This document shows positions 19,346 to 28,796 of a DNA stretch of 28,931 bases, piece by piece. How positions within the stretch are numbered: position 1 is the first letter of the stretch; every line of letters starts with the position of its first letter. The notes beneath the pieces were generated by a model. It had not been told where the DNA came from, made no database searches, and was given only the letters and a program-made list of their open reading frames with translations. A program made the translations under genes and the position numbers. This stretch comes from Candidatus Mycoplasma haematohominis (lineage in GTDB: Bacteria > Bacillota_I > Bacilli_A > Mycoplasmatales > Mycoplasmoidaceae). The stretch lies in contig NZ_CACTIB010000014.1 in the NCBI RefSeq assembly GCF_902712995.1, positions 1 to 28,931 on the forward strand, read 5' to 3'.

Positions 19346-19880
19346 GGTCGTTAGGTAGATTTTCTGGATAAATTTATTCTCAGAAATCGAAATAATTTCT
19401 CAACGGCATATTTCCTATTTGTGGGGTTATTTAATTTGCTTATTAAAAACCAATTCTTATGCAGGAATAGTTAAATTTAGAAACTGCTCCTATTTTGTGA
19501 ATTTGCGCCACTTTTGGTGGTGTAGCTTTTTCTACACACTCTTTTGTTTTTTCTTCGTAAAAGATTGATATCGGAGAGCAATAAATTTTGAAAATAATAT
19601 TTAATACCGTCTCTTTTTAATTTCACTAAATCTGAGCGATAATTGACAAATATTAAGTTTTTATTCAGTTCCTCTTAATAGCGACCTCTTCTCTGTTTTC
19701 CATAAAAGAATGACTACTTTTGTTTGTAAACAATAAAAAACGGTGTTTTTTAAAAATTTGCTATTCTAACAATATTTGTTAAATGCTAAATTTAAATTTT
19801 TGAGTTGTTTTTTAATTTAAGGTACTTAAAATTTACGGCTTTTCTTTTTTGTATATTTACGCTTTTATTAAGAAAAATTT
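19346..19880. other. Longest gene-free stretch (535 bases)
   Basis: No ORF of convincing length in either strand under code 4, and no tRNA-like or conserved RNA core seen. It lies between the stop of 19881c and the ATG of 18482c. Two partly overlapping hairpins sit at 19508-19537. T-rich tracts fill much of the remainder. A degraded gene or small RNA cannot be excluded. Confidence 0.6.
19508..19537. repeat. Two overlapping, mutually exclusive stem-loops
   Basis: CCAC-loop of 5-GTGG (19508-19520) is followed by GTGTAG-loop of 6-CTACAC (19520-19537); both use G19520. On the plus strand a T-rich run (cttttgttttttcttc) follows, resembling an intrinsic terminator, but no plus-strand gene precedes it. 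Confidence 0.45.
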
Positions 19881-20885
19881 TTATATTCTAGAACCAGTAT
19901 CTGAACAATATCTTCAAGCGTCTTCTACTTCATCTGATGATGAATTATCAGATTCATAAAAGTCTTTGCAAACTTTATTTAAAGATGTATCATTCTCTAT
20001 TTTTTCGTCTCAACCATTTCTTATATTCTTAAATTTATTACTCAAAGGAAAAGCGCTGGTTTCATCTTTTATGTCTTTTTGAAATCTATATTCAAAAGAC
20101 CATTCTCATCAATCTTTTTTCCAATCATAGACTACAAATTTATCTCTTTCGCTCTCCTGTATTTTTAATTTTTCTAAATCTTCTTCCTTCTTTTTCGCTT
20201 GACCTAAGGTCATATAAATTATTGATTTACTTTTATTGCCTTCAGTTGAAAATGAAGCTCTTTTCCCGGAAGAAATTTTTCCTTCTACAGAGCTTCCTTC
20301 TGTCGGATCTTTACCATCTACAGAACAAACTAATCAGAATAAATCTTTATATTCTTCATATTTAGTTGGACTTCCGTAGATTCGATAACAAAACTGATTC
20401 ATGTACAAATCTTTTTCCAAATTTCAAATTATTCCGCTTTTGTAACCTCCTATAAATTTCACAGATGGAGAAGAAAATTTTTGGTTTTTTATCATGTACT
20501 TTCTGCTTTTATAAGCAGTTTCTCATCAATCTTTATTTTCTGATTTAGAAGCTGCAAGTTTTGATCGGTGCTCTTCTTTTATATGCCTCATTTCGTATAA
20601 AGTATGACTTTTGTAATATCTACTATCAATTTTTGAAGGAGATGCGTTTGCATGAGCTCTAGGATCAAAATTAGCTTTTTTACTCTCATCAAAAACAACT
20701 GTTACTGTCTTTTTTCTTGCCGGAATAATTGTTTTTATATTTGAATTATCTAACGTTAGAAAAGCTTCATCTTCAACAACATTATTAAGCAAACAAGCTT
20801 TTAAAAATTCATGAATAGAAACACCTAAAGTTGCATTTCCTCCAATAGCTGCGACGGCAATTGTAATTTTTGTTTCTGAAAGCAT
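19881..20885 (-). CDS. Family B2 anchored protein (334 aa)
   Basis: Function unknown. The ORF could begin 17 codons earlier, but the ATG at 20885 gives MLSETKITIAVAAIGGN, aligned with the start of 7932c. After the hydrophobic segment comes the shared basic stretch PARKKT. Module 1: W120-W121 (WWETAYKSRKYMIKNQ), MNQFCYRIY, LFWLVCSVDGKDP. Module 2: W259-W260 (WWEWSFEYRFQKD), LNKVCKDFYE, AWRYCSDTGS. The MIKNQ-x-FSS and DETSAxPxSxKFKN stretches are conserved in 7932c, showing a close pair more than 11 kb apart in the same orientation. Function could be tied to the other family B proteins. Confidence 0.88.
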
Positions 20886-21199
20886 TTTTCTTAGAGTGAC
20901 GAAGCGTTTAAATAAGAAATTTGAAAAATGAATCAAACTTCAGTAACTCTGTTTTTTGCCCAGTTAATTAAGATTCAGTTTTTGTGTTAGTTTTGTCTTA
21001 TCTAGTCATGTAACTTATTATTCAAATTCATGTTTCCTACATATGTTAGAAATAAATTTATATTGATAAAGTTGAATAAAGTATTAGGGGAGAAATCTCA
21101 AATATTTAAATTTGTCTTTAATATGGAGAAATCAAATTTAATCCGAAAATCATAAATTTGTTTTTTATAGAAAAATCTTTATAAAGTGGCGATCCTGAT
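20886..21199. other. Divergent intergenic region
   Basis: No gene supported in 314 bases between divergent genes 19881c and 21200. It must hold both promoters; the clearest element is TATAAA at 21180-21185. Confidence 0.6.
21180..21185 (+). promoter_or_regulatory. Candidate -10 box (TATAAA) of gene 21200
   Basis: TATAAA ends 15 bases before the ATG, implying a very short (about 7 nt) leader, consistent with the general lack of Shine-Dalgarno sites here. Confidence 0.4.
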
Positions 21200-21988
21200 A
21201 TGAGTAGATTAGTAGCAATAGCTTTCTTAACAGGAGGTACAGTAGGCGGTGGTGTGTTTGGTATTGAAAAGCTAACAAATATGACGCAAGAAGTCGAAAC
21301 GTTAAATATGAGTACATCAGTCTACAAACACAAATTTGGGGGAATATATGCATATCACTTTCTAGATACATCAGATACAAAAAATGATTGATTTTGAAGA
21401 ATTAGAACAACAGAGATAGGAAATACTAGTTCATTAGTTGAAGGTAGCTTTTTTGCTACAGTAAAAGAGAAAGCTCTTTCTTCAGATGAAAACGAAAAAT
21501 ATCATGCTTACTTTGAATTGAAAAGAGTATGTGAAGAAAGATACAGGTCTGATGATGATTCTCATAAGAAAGGAGAAACATACAAATGAACAGAGGTTTG
21601 AAATTTCTGTTCTTTAAACGGAATAAGGATCTATATAGATTTAGATTTAGTTACTGAATTGAAAAAAAAGGATTACACAGGTAAATTTGCAGCTGATCAT
21701 CTAGATAGTTTGATATATCCATGAGTCCCTTTAAACGGTTGGATATGACAAGAAAAAGCTGATCTTTTGAGCAAAGAGGAAACTAAGTTAGTTGATGAAA
21801 GCTTCTTTAAAGAAGCTAAATCTAAGACTTCTGATGAAGAAATGATAAATGCAATAAAGGAAACATGTAATTCTAAATATGAAGAAGACAAGCCAAATAA
21901 TATGGATGAAAAATGAAATGAAGTTATTAAATTTTGTGGAATAGAGGTTGAAAAAGCAGAAAAGGAAGATCCAAAACAAAAAGATTAG
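21200..21988 (+). CDS. Family B two-module anchored protein (262 aa)
   Basis: Function unknown. MSRLVAIAFLTGGTVGGGVFG is the anchor. The lead-in is HKFGGIYAYHFLDTSD. Module 1: W64-F-W66 (WFWRIR), LKRVCEERYRSD, VWNFCSLNG. Module 2: WQEKADLLS in place of FWEIQ-x3-FF, IKETCNSKYEED, VIKFCGIEVEK, so the final CS is CG here. A Lys/Glu-rich tail of about a dozen residues follows. It is first in a rightward run of family B genes ending in the DUF31 protease region. Confidence 0.88.
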
Positions 21989-22196
21989 TTTTTAAAACAA
22001 TACGTACAAAAAATTAATATAAGCAAACAGTTTTCTTTTTACTTTATTTATAAATCTGTTTTTGAAGTCTAAATAAAGTCAATACTTAAACTATTCGATT
22101 TGAGAAATTAGTTATCCATTTTGAGATATCAACACAAGTCCCCTTAAGAGATAGTTTATGACTGTAGAAAAAGCATGCAAAATTGTTTCGCTACTC

Positions 22197-22215
22197 CACT
22201 CTACAAAACAGAGTG
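22197..22215 (+). repeat. Hairpin CACTCT-N7-AGAGTG upstream of gene 22232
   Basis: 6-bp perfect stem with a 7-base loop, 16 bases before the ATG and next to the AT-rich string TTAATATATAGATAAT that probably holds the -10. It could be an operator. Confidence 0.4.
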
Positions 22216-22231
22216 TTAATATATAGATAAT

Positions 22232-23002
22232 ATGAAGAATAAATTAGCTGCAGGAGCAGGAGTTGCTGCAATTGCAGCAGCAGGTGGAGGTTATGGTGTT
22301 AAGAATTACTTCTATATTCCTGATATGCCAACTTACAAAACAGTTGCGGAAATAGGAACTTCTTTAAGTACTACTTATTCAGAGAATACCGTTGGGAAAA
22401 CTTACAGTAAATATCTAGTAAATCCTGATGAGGAAAGCAATAAAGAATGATGAGAGTGATCCTTTAAATACATTCTATTTTGAGGCTCAAAAAATGGTTT
22501 AAGTTCAGAATTCTCTAAAGTTAAAGAAGCATATAAAAAAGAAAGCGGAGGAAGTGAAACTCATTTAAACAAAGTTTGTGAAGCTGCTTTTAAGAAACAA
22601 ACAGATTCTTCATTTAAGAATACTAAATATGAAAGTGACATGTGGCATTATTGTTCAGTATTCGTTATTAAACCTTTAACAATTAAAGATTTAAACGAAC
22701 AGGAAGCATATCCAGCCGATTCTGTCATAAAAACGCATACAGATCTTGCATCTACTAAAGATGCAAGAAATGGATATTTTTGAAAAATAAAAGAAGAAGA
22801 GTTTTTTGCTTCTGCAGATGGTAAAACAGAAAGCAACACTTTTTTCAAAACTTTCTACGACAAAAACAAAGATAAAAGCAAAGAAGAAAGAGAAAGTTTA
22901 AAAGACAAATGTGAAGAAGCTTACAATATGAATTCTACGAGCGATCCAACCCCTGCTTCTGTTAAAAGCAATTGTTCATTTCACTTATTATCAAGTAACT
23001 AG
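22232..23002 (+). CDS. Family B two-module anchored protein (256 aa)
   Basis: Function unknown. MKNKLAAGAGVAAIAAAGGG is the anchor. Module 1: W73-W74 (WWEWSFKYILFW), LNKVCEAAFKKQ, MWHYCSVF. Module 2: YFWKIKEEEFFAS, LKDKCEEAYN, and a divergent end VKSNCSFHLLSSN. The TAG stop shares its final G with the GTG start of 23002 (taGTG), so the two are probably translationally coupled. GSS-like linkers are absent; the module spacer is Lys/Asp/Thr-rich. Confidence 0.88.
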
Positions 23003-23508
23003 TGGATCCACTTAAGGCTGCATCCATAGCGGGAGCAGGAACTATTTTTGCAGGAGCAACTGGTTACGGAGTTTACAAACTAGTTGAAGACAAAACTTTA
23101 ACTATTCAACAGTCTAGAGAAAAAGGCAGGGAAGAAAAGAAAACATCTGAAAGTGGAAATAGTTATGGAGCTGGAACATGAGGAGAGCAATTCAAAGATA
23201 AATTGATGGCAATTAATGCAGAAGAAAATAAAGATTGATGGATTAAAAAACAATCTGAATTCTTTGGAACAGTAAGTCCAGAAAAACATGGAACCGGACA
23301 AAGTGCTACTGACACTACTTTAAACTTCAAACAGTTGTATTCAGATAAATCAACTAAACACTCTACAGCAGATGCACTTAAAAATAAATGTAAAGAAGTT
23401 TACGAAATGACTTACACGCCATCAACGGATACAAATAAAGTAAAAGAAAAAGAAGTATTTAAGTTCTGTTCTAAATTTGAATTCAACGAAGAAAAACAAT
23501 CTGCATAA
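23002..23508 (+). CDS. Single-module family B protein, second-type module only (168 aa)
   Basis: Function unknown. GTG is the only possible start: an in-frame TAA lies two codons upstream, and GTG overlaps the stop of 22232 by one base. The N-terminus LKAASIAGAGTIFAGATGYG is a family B anchor. After a Lys/Glu/Ser spacer comes W79-W80 in WWIKKQSEFFGT, which matches the second-module start FWEIQ-x3-FF of its paralogues, then LKNKCKEVYEM and VFKFCSKFEF. It thus corresponds to anchor plus second module, complementary to 3102c (anchor plus first module). It probably works with the coupled two-module protein 22232. Confidence 0.83.
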
Positions 23509-23827
23509 ATTAAAAAACATATATTTCTAAATTCTCATAGTTTCAGTAAAAAAATTCTGATACCCGATTCACTAAAGATCTATTTTTTAACTACAAAAAA
23601 TAAACAAGTTTTCAGGATAGTTAATTCTCAATATCCCTATAAACATTTACAGAGCTTAAAAAATTAACCACCTTAATGAAACATTATCTCACTATCTAAC
23701 TTTGCGAAAATACAAGCATTTAAAACAACATTATTTTTAAGAAGGTCAAAAAAATCGACTATATAAATTCACATCTAAGAATTATTGACCTTAGCCTATA
23801 ATTCTTTTCCGACACTATTTTTTATAC
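23509..23827. other. Intergenic region before the DUF31 protease gene
   Basis: No gene supported in 319 bases. Holds the protease promoter (TATAAT at 23797-23802). The rest is AT-rich without evident repeats. Confidence 0.65.
23797..23802 (+). promoter_or_regulatory. -10 box (TATAAT) of the DUF31 protease gene
   Basis: Exact TATAAT 26 bases before the ATG at 23828, the same distance as at the MSIF genes. TTGACC lies only 6 bases upstream, too close for a -35. Confidence 0.6.
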
Positions 23828-25297
23828 ATGTTCTTATACCCCTTCTTAATTTCTTCTTTTGTTAGCGTAATCATATTTGTTTCTCCTCTAATTCAAAAAG
23901 TATCAGAACAATATCAAGCAAGTGATTTTGAAAATGTATTTGTAACTCCTGAAGAATATCTCCCTCCAGAAAGAAAACTAGAAGAAATAGAGGAGGAAGA
24001 AGCTTACAGAATGGAAAAAATAATCAAAGATTATGAAGTTATTATGTTTCTAAATGGAGGGCGAGGGACAGGTTGAATATTAGATTTTGAGTTGAAAGAT
24101 GATATATGAAAATACCCAACTAAATGATTCTTTGCAACTAATTATCATGTAGTAAGCAGATTTAATTTTCCTGATGGAAACTCTAAGAACAGTAGAAAAT
24201 CAAAAGGAATCTCTGTGAAAAATGACAACACGATAAATAGTGTCGGGAAATTCTTGATAGCCAAAGACCATTCGCCAGAATATGACAAGATGCCTTTATG
24301 AGAAATTCCTTCAAAATGAAATAAAGTTGATCCTTCTTATGTAGCTAAAGATAAATGAGAAATAGTTGATGCAAGTAAACCATATACAAAGCCTAAGCCA
24401 GGAATAATTAATGTATATGCAGCAGAAATAGAAAAACCTAAACTGTTTTATTCTTCTATTGATTTCTTAAATACGAGACCCTCTTATTTAACCGAAAAAT
24501 TATTTCCTAATAATACAAGCTATTACAAAGACTTTGCTATTGTTGAAGTAAATTTCGATAGTCCTTCTATTGCAAAACTTGTAACTAAAAATTTCTACAG
24601 GAAATATTACTTAAATCACAAATTTGAAGATCATCTAAAAAAGAAAACAAGCTTAACTACAAAAGAAAGTGATGCTTTAAATTACTTTAGACAAATAAAT
24701 AAAAGATATAAGAAACTAGATTTCTTTAATAACGTACAGGATAGGATCTCAAAGGAAGATAAAAAATGAACTGAGATACCTTATGAGAACTATTTCAGTG
24801 CTGGCTATTCAGCAAATGCATACATGACTTATCAAGCTTTCGGAAATTATTCTCCTATAAGTAAACATTCATTAGCTCCCAATTACGAAAGAAGATGTAA
24901 AAACGTAAATGGATTAGGAGATCAACCTTTTAAAGACAAGAAAGTCAAACTAATAGGATGCAATTGATCTATGGTTAATTCTTGACTTGGAAAAGGCTCT
25001 TCAGGATCTTTAGTTACCGACAAGAATGGAAATGTTGTTGGATTATTTAGAGCAGTTAAAAATCTAGCTATTGATGGAACCAAAAATTATGAAAACAGTA
25101 TCGCAAGTATTGAACCTATTAGAGCTCATAAATTAGTGAATGACAAAAACGAAGAATACTCTCCAGAATATGACTTAATAGAAGGAGTATCAGGACAGAG
25201 AGATTCTTACAGAAGCAAACTTTTAAGTGAATATCCAAATATAAATACCTTTATGAAGGAATTAAGAAAATGGAAAAAGAATAGTGATCAACCTTAG
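23828..25297 (+). CDS. DUF31-family (MIP-like) serine protease (489 aa)
   Basis: Putative trypsin-fold serine endopeptidase of the mycoplasma DUF31 family, which includes the immunoglobulin-cleaving protease MIP. Residues 1-22 (MFLYPFLISSFVSVIIFVSP) are a signal peptide or anchor, so it should act outside the membrane. An acidic, probably helical stretch (EEIEEEEAYRMEKIIKD) precedes the catalytic domain. GTGWILDFEL and FFATNYHVVS place the catalytic His at H107; YYKDFAIVEV gives Asp D235; GKGSSGSLV gives the nucleophile S394, followed by NGNVVGLFRAV typical of the family. All three residues are present, so it is probably active. Substrate is not shown; host antibody is an inference from MIP. 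It sits between family B genes, with its own promoter, and lacks any evident MIB gene beside it. Confidence 0.88.
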
Positions 25298-25422
25298 AGT
25301 TTCTCCTTGTTAGAGTTATGTTCTTTTTTTCAAATTAATTACACAACAAATAACGAAAAAACATAGATTAACTACAAATATAGAAATTTTCTGCTCTATA
25401 TAGACTTTATCTTTAATTGGCA

Positions 25423-26220
25423 ATGTCAGTTTTTAAAGTAGTAGGAACAGTAATCGTTTTTGTATCAGCTCTGGGTGGAGGTGGTTATTTTGCCTGAGAC
25501 TACTTCATAGATACAGAGATCAGAAGTTTGGATAATTCTAAATATGAAGAGAATACATTTGGTAAGAGATACGGTATATATCTTCTTGATCCATTTAATA
25601 GAAAGAATAAAGATGCATGAGAAGCTCTTTTTAATAAGTGAAATACTGATAAAGATAAAACACAATCTCCTCCTCAACTAAGCAATGAATTCCAAAAAGA
25701 AAAGATTGACAAAGGTTATTCAAATAAAGAAGGAGAGGAAGATAAATCTTTAAATAAGATTTGTGAAGCAATTTTCAAACAAGCAGAAAATCAAGTTACT
25801 AACGGCAAAAAGACAAATACATGAACTTATTGTTCTTTATTAGGAGAGGAAACAAAATTAATTTCTGCTACTGAAAAATCTAGTTATGCAGGCAAATTTG
25901 GAGGCAAAGATGAATTTCAAAATAAATTAGTGGTGGTTAAAAAAAGCGAAACAACAAATCCAAACGAAGCTTTCTGAAGCAGAAGAAACAAAGAATTTTT
26001 TGATGAAATAAATTTAGAAACTACATCTGGCAAACATGCTTCCAAGGATTCTATATTTGCCGCTTTATATGAGAAGAAACATCAACAAAGGCGTGAAATT
26101 AATGATACAGTAAGAGATACTTGCGAGAAAGCTTACGATAAGAAAATTACAGGGGTGGATGAAAAAATTAAATTTACTGAGGCAGATATCAAAAGATTTT
26201 GTTTCTTAATTCCTGAATAA
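25423..26220 (+). CDS. Family B two-module anchored protein (265 aa)
   Basis: Function unknown. MSVFKVVGTVIVFVSALGGG is a more hydrophobic, less alanine-rich anchor than in other family B members. The lead-in is ENTFGKRYGIYLLDPF. Module 1: W66 (AWEALFNKW, second Trp of the pair missing), LNKICEAIFKQ, TWTYCSLLGEE. Module 2: FWSRRNKEFFDE, VRDTCEKAYDK, and a divergent IKRFCFLIPE where CS has become CF. It follows the protease by 125 bases and converges on 26232c with 11 bases between the stops. Confidence 0.88.
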
Positions 26221-26231
26221 ATCAGCTCTAA

Positions 26232-27371
26232 TTATTTTTTAGGATCATAGACCATTCTTACAGCACACCAGAAAGTTTTGCCTGACATAGGATTATTTGT
26301 TTTTATTTCTGAATAATCATTTGGTTTATCTTTACCATCTACAAAACAGTAATCCTGTTTATCTGCAGCATCTAATTTTTCATCAACAATTCCTTGCATT
26401 GCTTTTTTTACATAATCTCCAGCACTCATAGGTTTAGAACAGAATAGAGCAGCTTCTTGGAATTCATCTATTGAATCTGGTTTATTACCGTCTTTAATCT
26501 CATCAATAAAGTCTTTAGTTAAGTAAAAACTCTTTCTTTCGAAATTCTTTTCCAAAGCAACTTGACATTGTCTTTTAAGAGCTTTTATTTGTTCTTCAGT
26601 AACATCTGAAATACTTTCAATTCCGTTACTATCTTTTTTATTTCCTAAAAAAGTACTTGTATCTTTTATAAATGTCTGTGATTCCCAGTTTTTCTTATCT
26701 CCTTCTTTCTTAAACCAACCTCCAGCAATTACTTCTTTTCAATCAGTATCATCTTCATGTTTATTTTCATCAGTATTTAAAAGAGTTAATTTATGCCTTG
26801 CTAGAACATGTTTAACTTTAGGCTCTGTACATCATTCTCTTAATCTTGACAACTCACTAAATGTTTCTTTATTTTCTTTTGTTGCATTATCTCTAGGAAC
26901 AGCAAATTGTGATTCAGGTTTTGTGCCTGCTAAAGCTTGAATACATGCTTGCTTTAAGTTTTCTGTATCTTCTTTTGTAGGCTTTTCTAAATACTTAATT
27001 GTTTTTCCTTCTTTATTTGTATAAGTTTGTTGTTTGAAAGTAACAGCTTTACTGCCAGAGAACATTCTGTTAACTGGATAATGTAGCTGAGCATGTCTAG
27101 TTGGAAATAACCTTTGAGTAAGAATATTCTGAAGAACTTGTTCGCTAGTATCTTTATTTACTACAGTATATTTAGCCTCCTGAAGAACTTCCAAATATGA
27201 CTTATGCTTCTCTAGAGCTGGTAAATTAGCATCTAAAAATTCTTTTGCGCTACTTACAGATTGAAATGAATATCAAGTTTTGTTGAAGTAAAGCTTTACC
27301 CCTCCACCTATTGAACCAACAAACAAAATAGGGATCCCGTATTTAGTAAAGAGATATGAAAAAACTTTCAT
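26232..27371 (-). CDS. MKIF-type family A surface protein (379 aa)
   Basis: Function unknown. MKVFSYLFTKYGIPILFVG starts the same amphipathic/membrane segment as 6766 and 10538. Conserved blocks: NILTQRLFPTRH, LSRLREWCTEP, IAGGWFKKEGDKKNW, DEFQEAALFC, DKQDYCFVDG and FWCAVRMVYDP at the end, with all six family Cys. It is most like 6766 despite lying about 20 kb away on the opposite strand. It follows the MSIF gene 27396c by 24 bases, making the third MSIF-MKIF pair. TGG is used for WFKK and FWC. Confidence 0.9.
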
Positions 27372-27395
27372 GATGGTTTCATTGAGAATTAACTA

Positions 27396-28577
27396 TTATT
27401 TGCTCTTAGCTTTATATAAAGCCTTAACAGCACATCAGAAAGATTTACCCTCTAAAGGATTATTAGTAGTTCAAGAATCAAAGTTATTGGATGTTTCTGT
27501 CATATAACAATAGTCAGATTGATCTAGAACTACTGAAGTTTGAACATCTCCTTGTAAAGCCTTAGTGATATAGTCAGAAGCTTTCATAGACTCTACACAG
27601 AATAAAGCTAATTCTTGGAATGGATCGATTGTTGGTTTGTTATCTTCTTTTATTCCTTTAATAAACTGAGTAGTTAAATAGAAATTAGTTCTGGTAAATG
27701 GTTTTTGAAGTTCAGCTTTACATTTTTGTTTAAAGAAATCTATCTGTTCTTTTGTTACCTCTGATGTAAGACTGATTCCTGTTTCTTTTTTATCTTTTAA
27801 AAAGGTATCAATTTCATTAGCTGAAACAAAAGACTGCTCTTCTCAGTTTTTCTTATCTCCTTCTTTCTTAAATCATCCTCCAGCAATTACTGTTTTTCAC
27901 TTTTCGTCATCGTTAGTATTGTCTGTATTTAGAGGAGTTAACTTATGTCTTCTAAGAACTTGATCAACTGTGGGTTCAGTACATCATTCTCTTAATCTTG
28001 CAAGTTCTTTGCCTTCATCTGTAGTTGTTTTTTCTGCTTTTGTTCTATCTACTTCTCTATCTAAAGCAGTTATGCAAGATTGTTTTCAAGAATTTATGAA
28101 ACTTTCCTGTGGTTTCTGTAGAACCGTTAATGAATAATCTTTATCTCCTACTCTGCTATCGAATTTTTTTATCTGGAAAGTAACCTGAGCACTTCCGGAA
28201 AATCTTTGCCCAGTTGAATAGCTAAGACTGTCTTTTGTAGGATCCAGTCTTTCCATCATGATATTTAAGATGATTTCATTAGATGTTTCTGTCTTTACTA
28301 ACTCATATTTCTTTTCTTTTAATAAGGATCCATAAGTTGTTTTGGTTGTATCTGTAACTTGTTGGGGTTGGTCAGTTGAAGATTCATTTCTAGTAGGTTG
28401 TGATTCAAAATTAGCTGAAGGTACAGTATTTGAATCAGTAGTATTAGAAGTTGAATTTACATCCATGGTTCCAAAACCATGACCATTTTTTAAATACATT
28501 TTGGAGCCTACACCTGCGGCTCCTGATACGACGCCAGTAGCTGTTACAGCCTTAGCAATAGTTGAAAATATAGACAT
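27396..28577 (-). CDS. MSIF-type family A surface protein (393 aa)
   Basis: Function unknown. The first 40 residues, and the DNA before and through them, are almost identical to those of the gene at 222, while the Ser/Thr/Asn/Gln linker (about residues 42-80) and following domain have diverged. Conserved blocks include NIMMERLDPTKDS, REWCTEPTV, IAGGWFKKEGDKK, DPFQELALFC and FWCAVKALYKAKS. LREWCTEP is the MKIF-type version of the motif (other MSIF copies have WCTIP), hinting at gene conversion with an MKIF gene. It is upstream partner of 26232c. Confidence 0.9.
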
Positions 28578-28796
28578 TGTTTCATTGAAGTTGCCGGCAT
28601 TCTAAAAAAGGTGAATATTCAAAAAATATTAATTTTTAGTAAATTCTCAAAAAATAAATGTGAATTATGAAACCAAAAGAATAAGAATTAGATTAATTTA
28701 TGTTTTTTACACTTACAAAAATTCTCTAAAGGATCAATAAATACTAGACTATGAAACAGAAATCTTAGATTTTTGAACAAACAAAAAAATTTTTTT
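28419..28796 (-). repeat. Right arm of long inverted repeat bounding the locus
   Basis: On the minus strand this nearly equals 1-380 on the plus strand, from about 50 codons inside the MSIF gene out to about 28796, where similarity stops. The outer edge is inside the window on this side. Differences are scattered substitutions and a shorter A run before the ATG. Confidence 0.9.

Noticed and set aside
20886..20936. 17-codon N-terminal extension of gene 19881c.
   Set aside because: The ATG at 20885 aligns exactly with the start of the paralogue 7932c.
23785..23790. TTGACC as the -35 box of the DUF31 protease gene.
   Set aside because: It is only 6 bases from the TATAAT; a -35 needs about 17.
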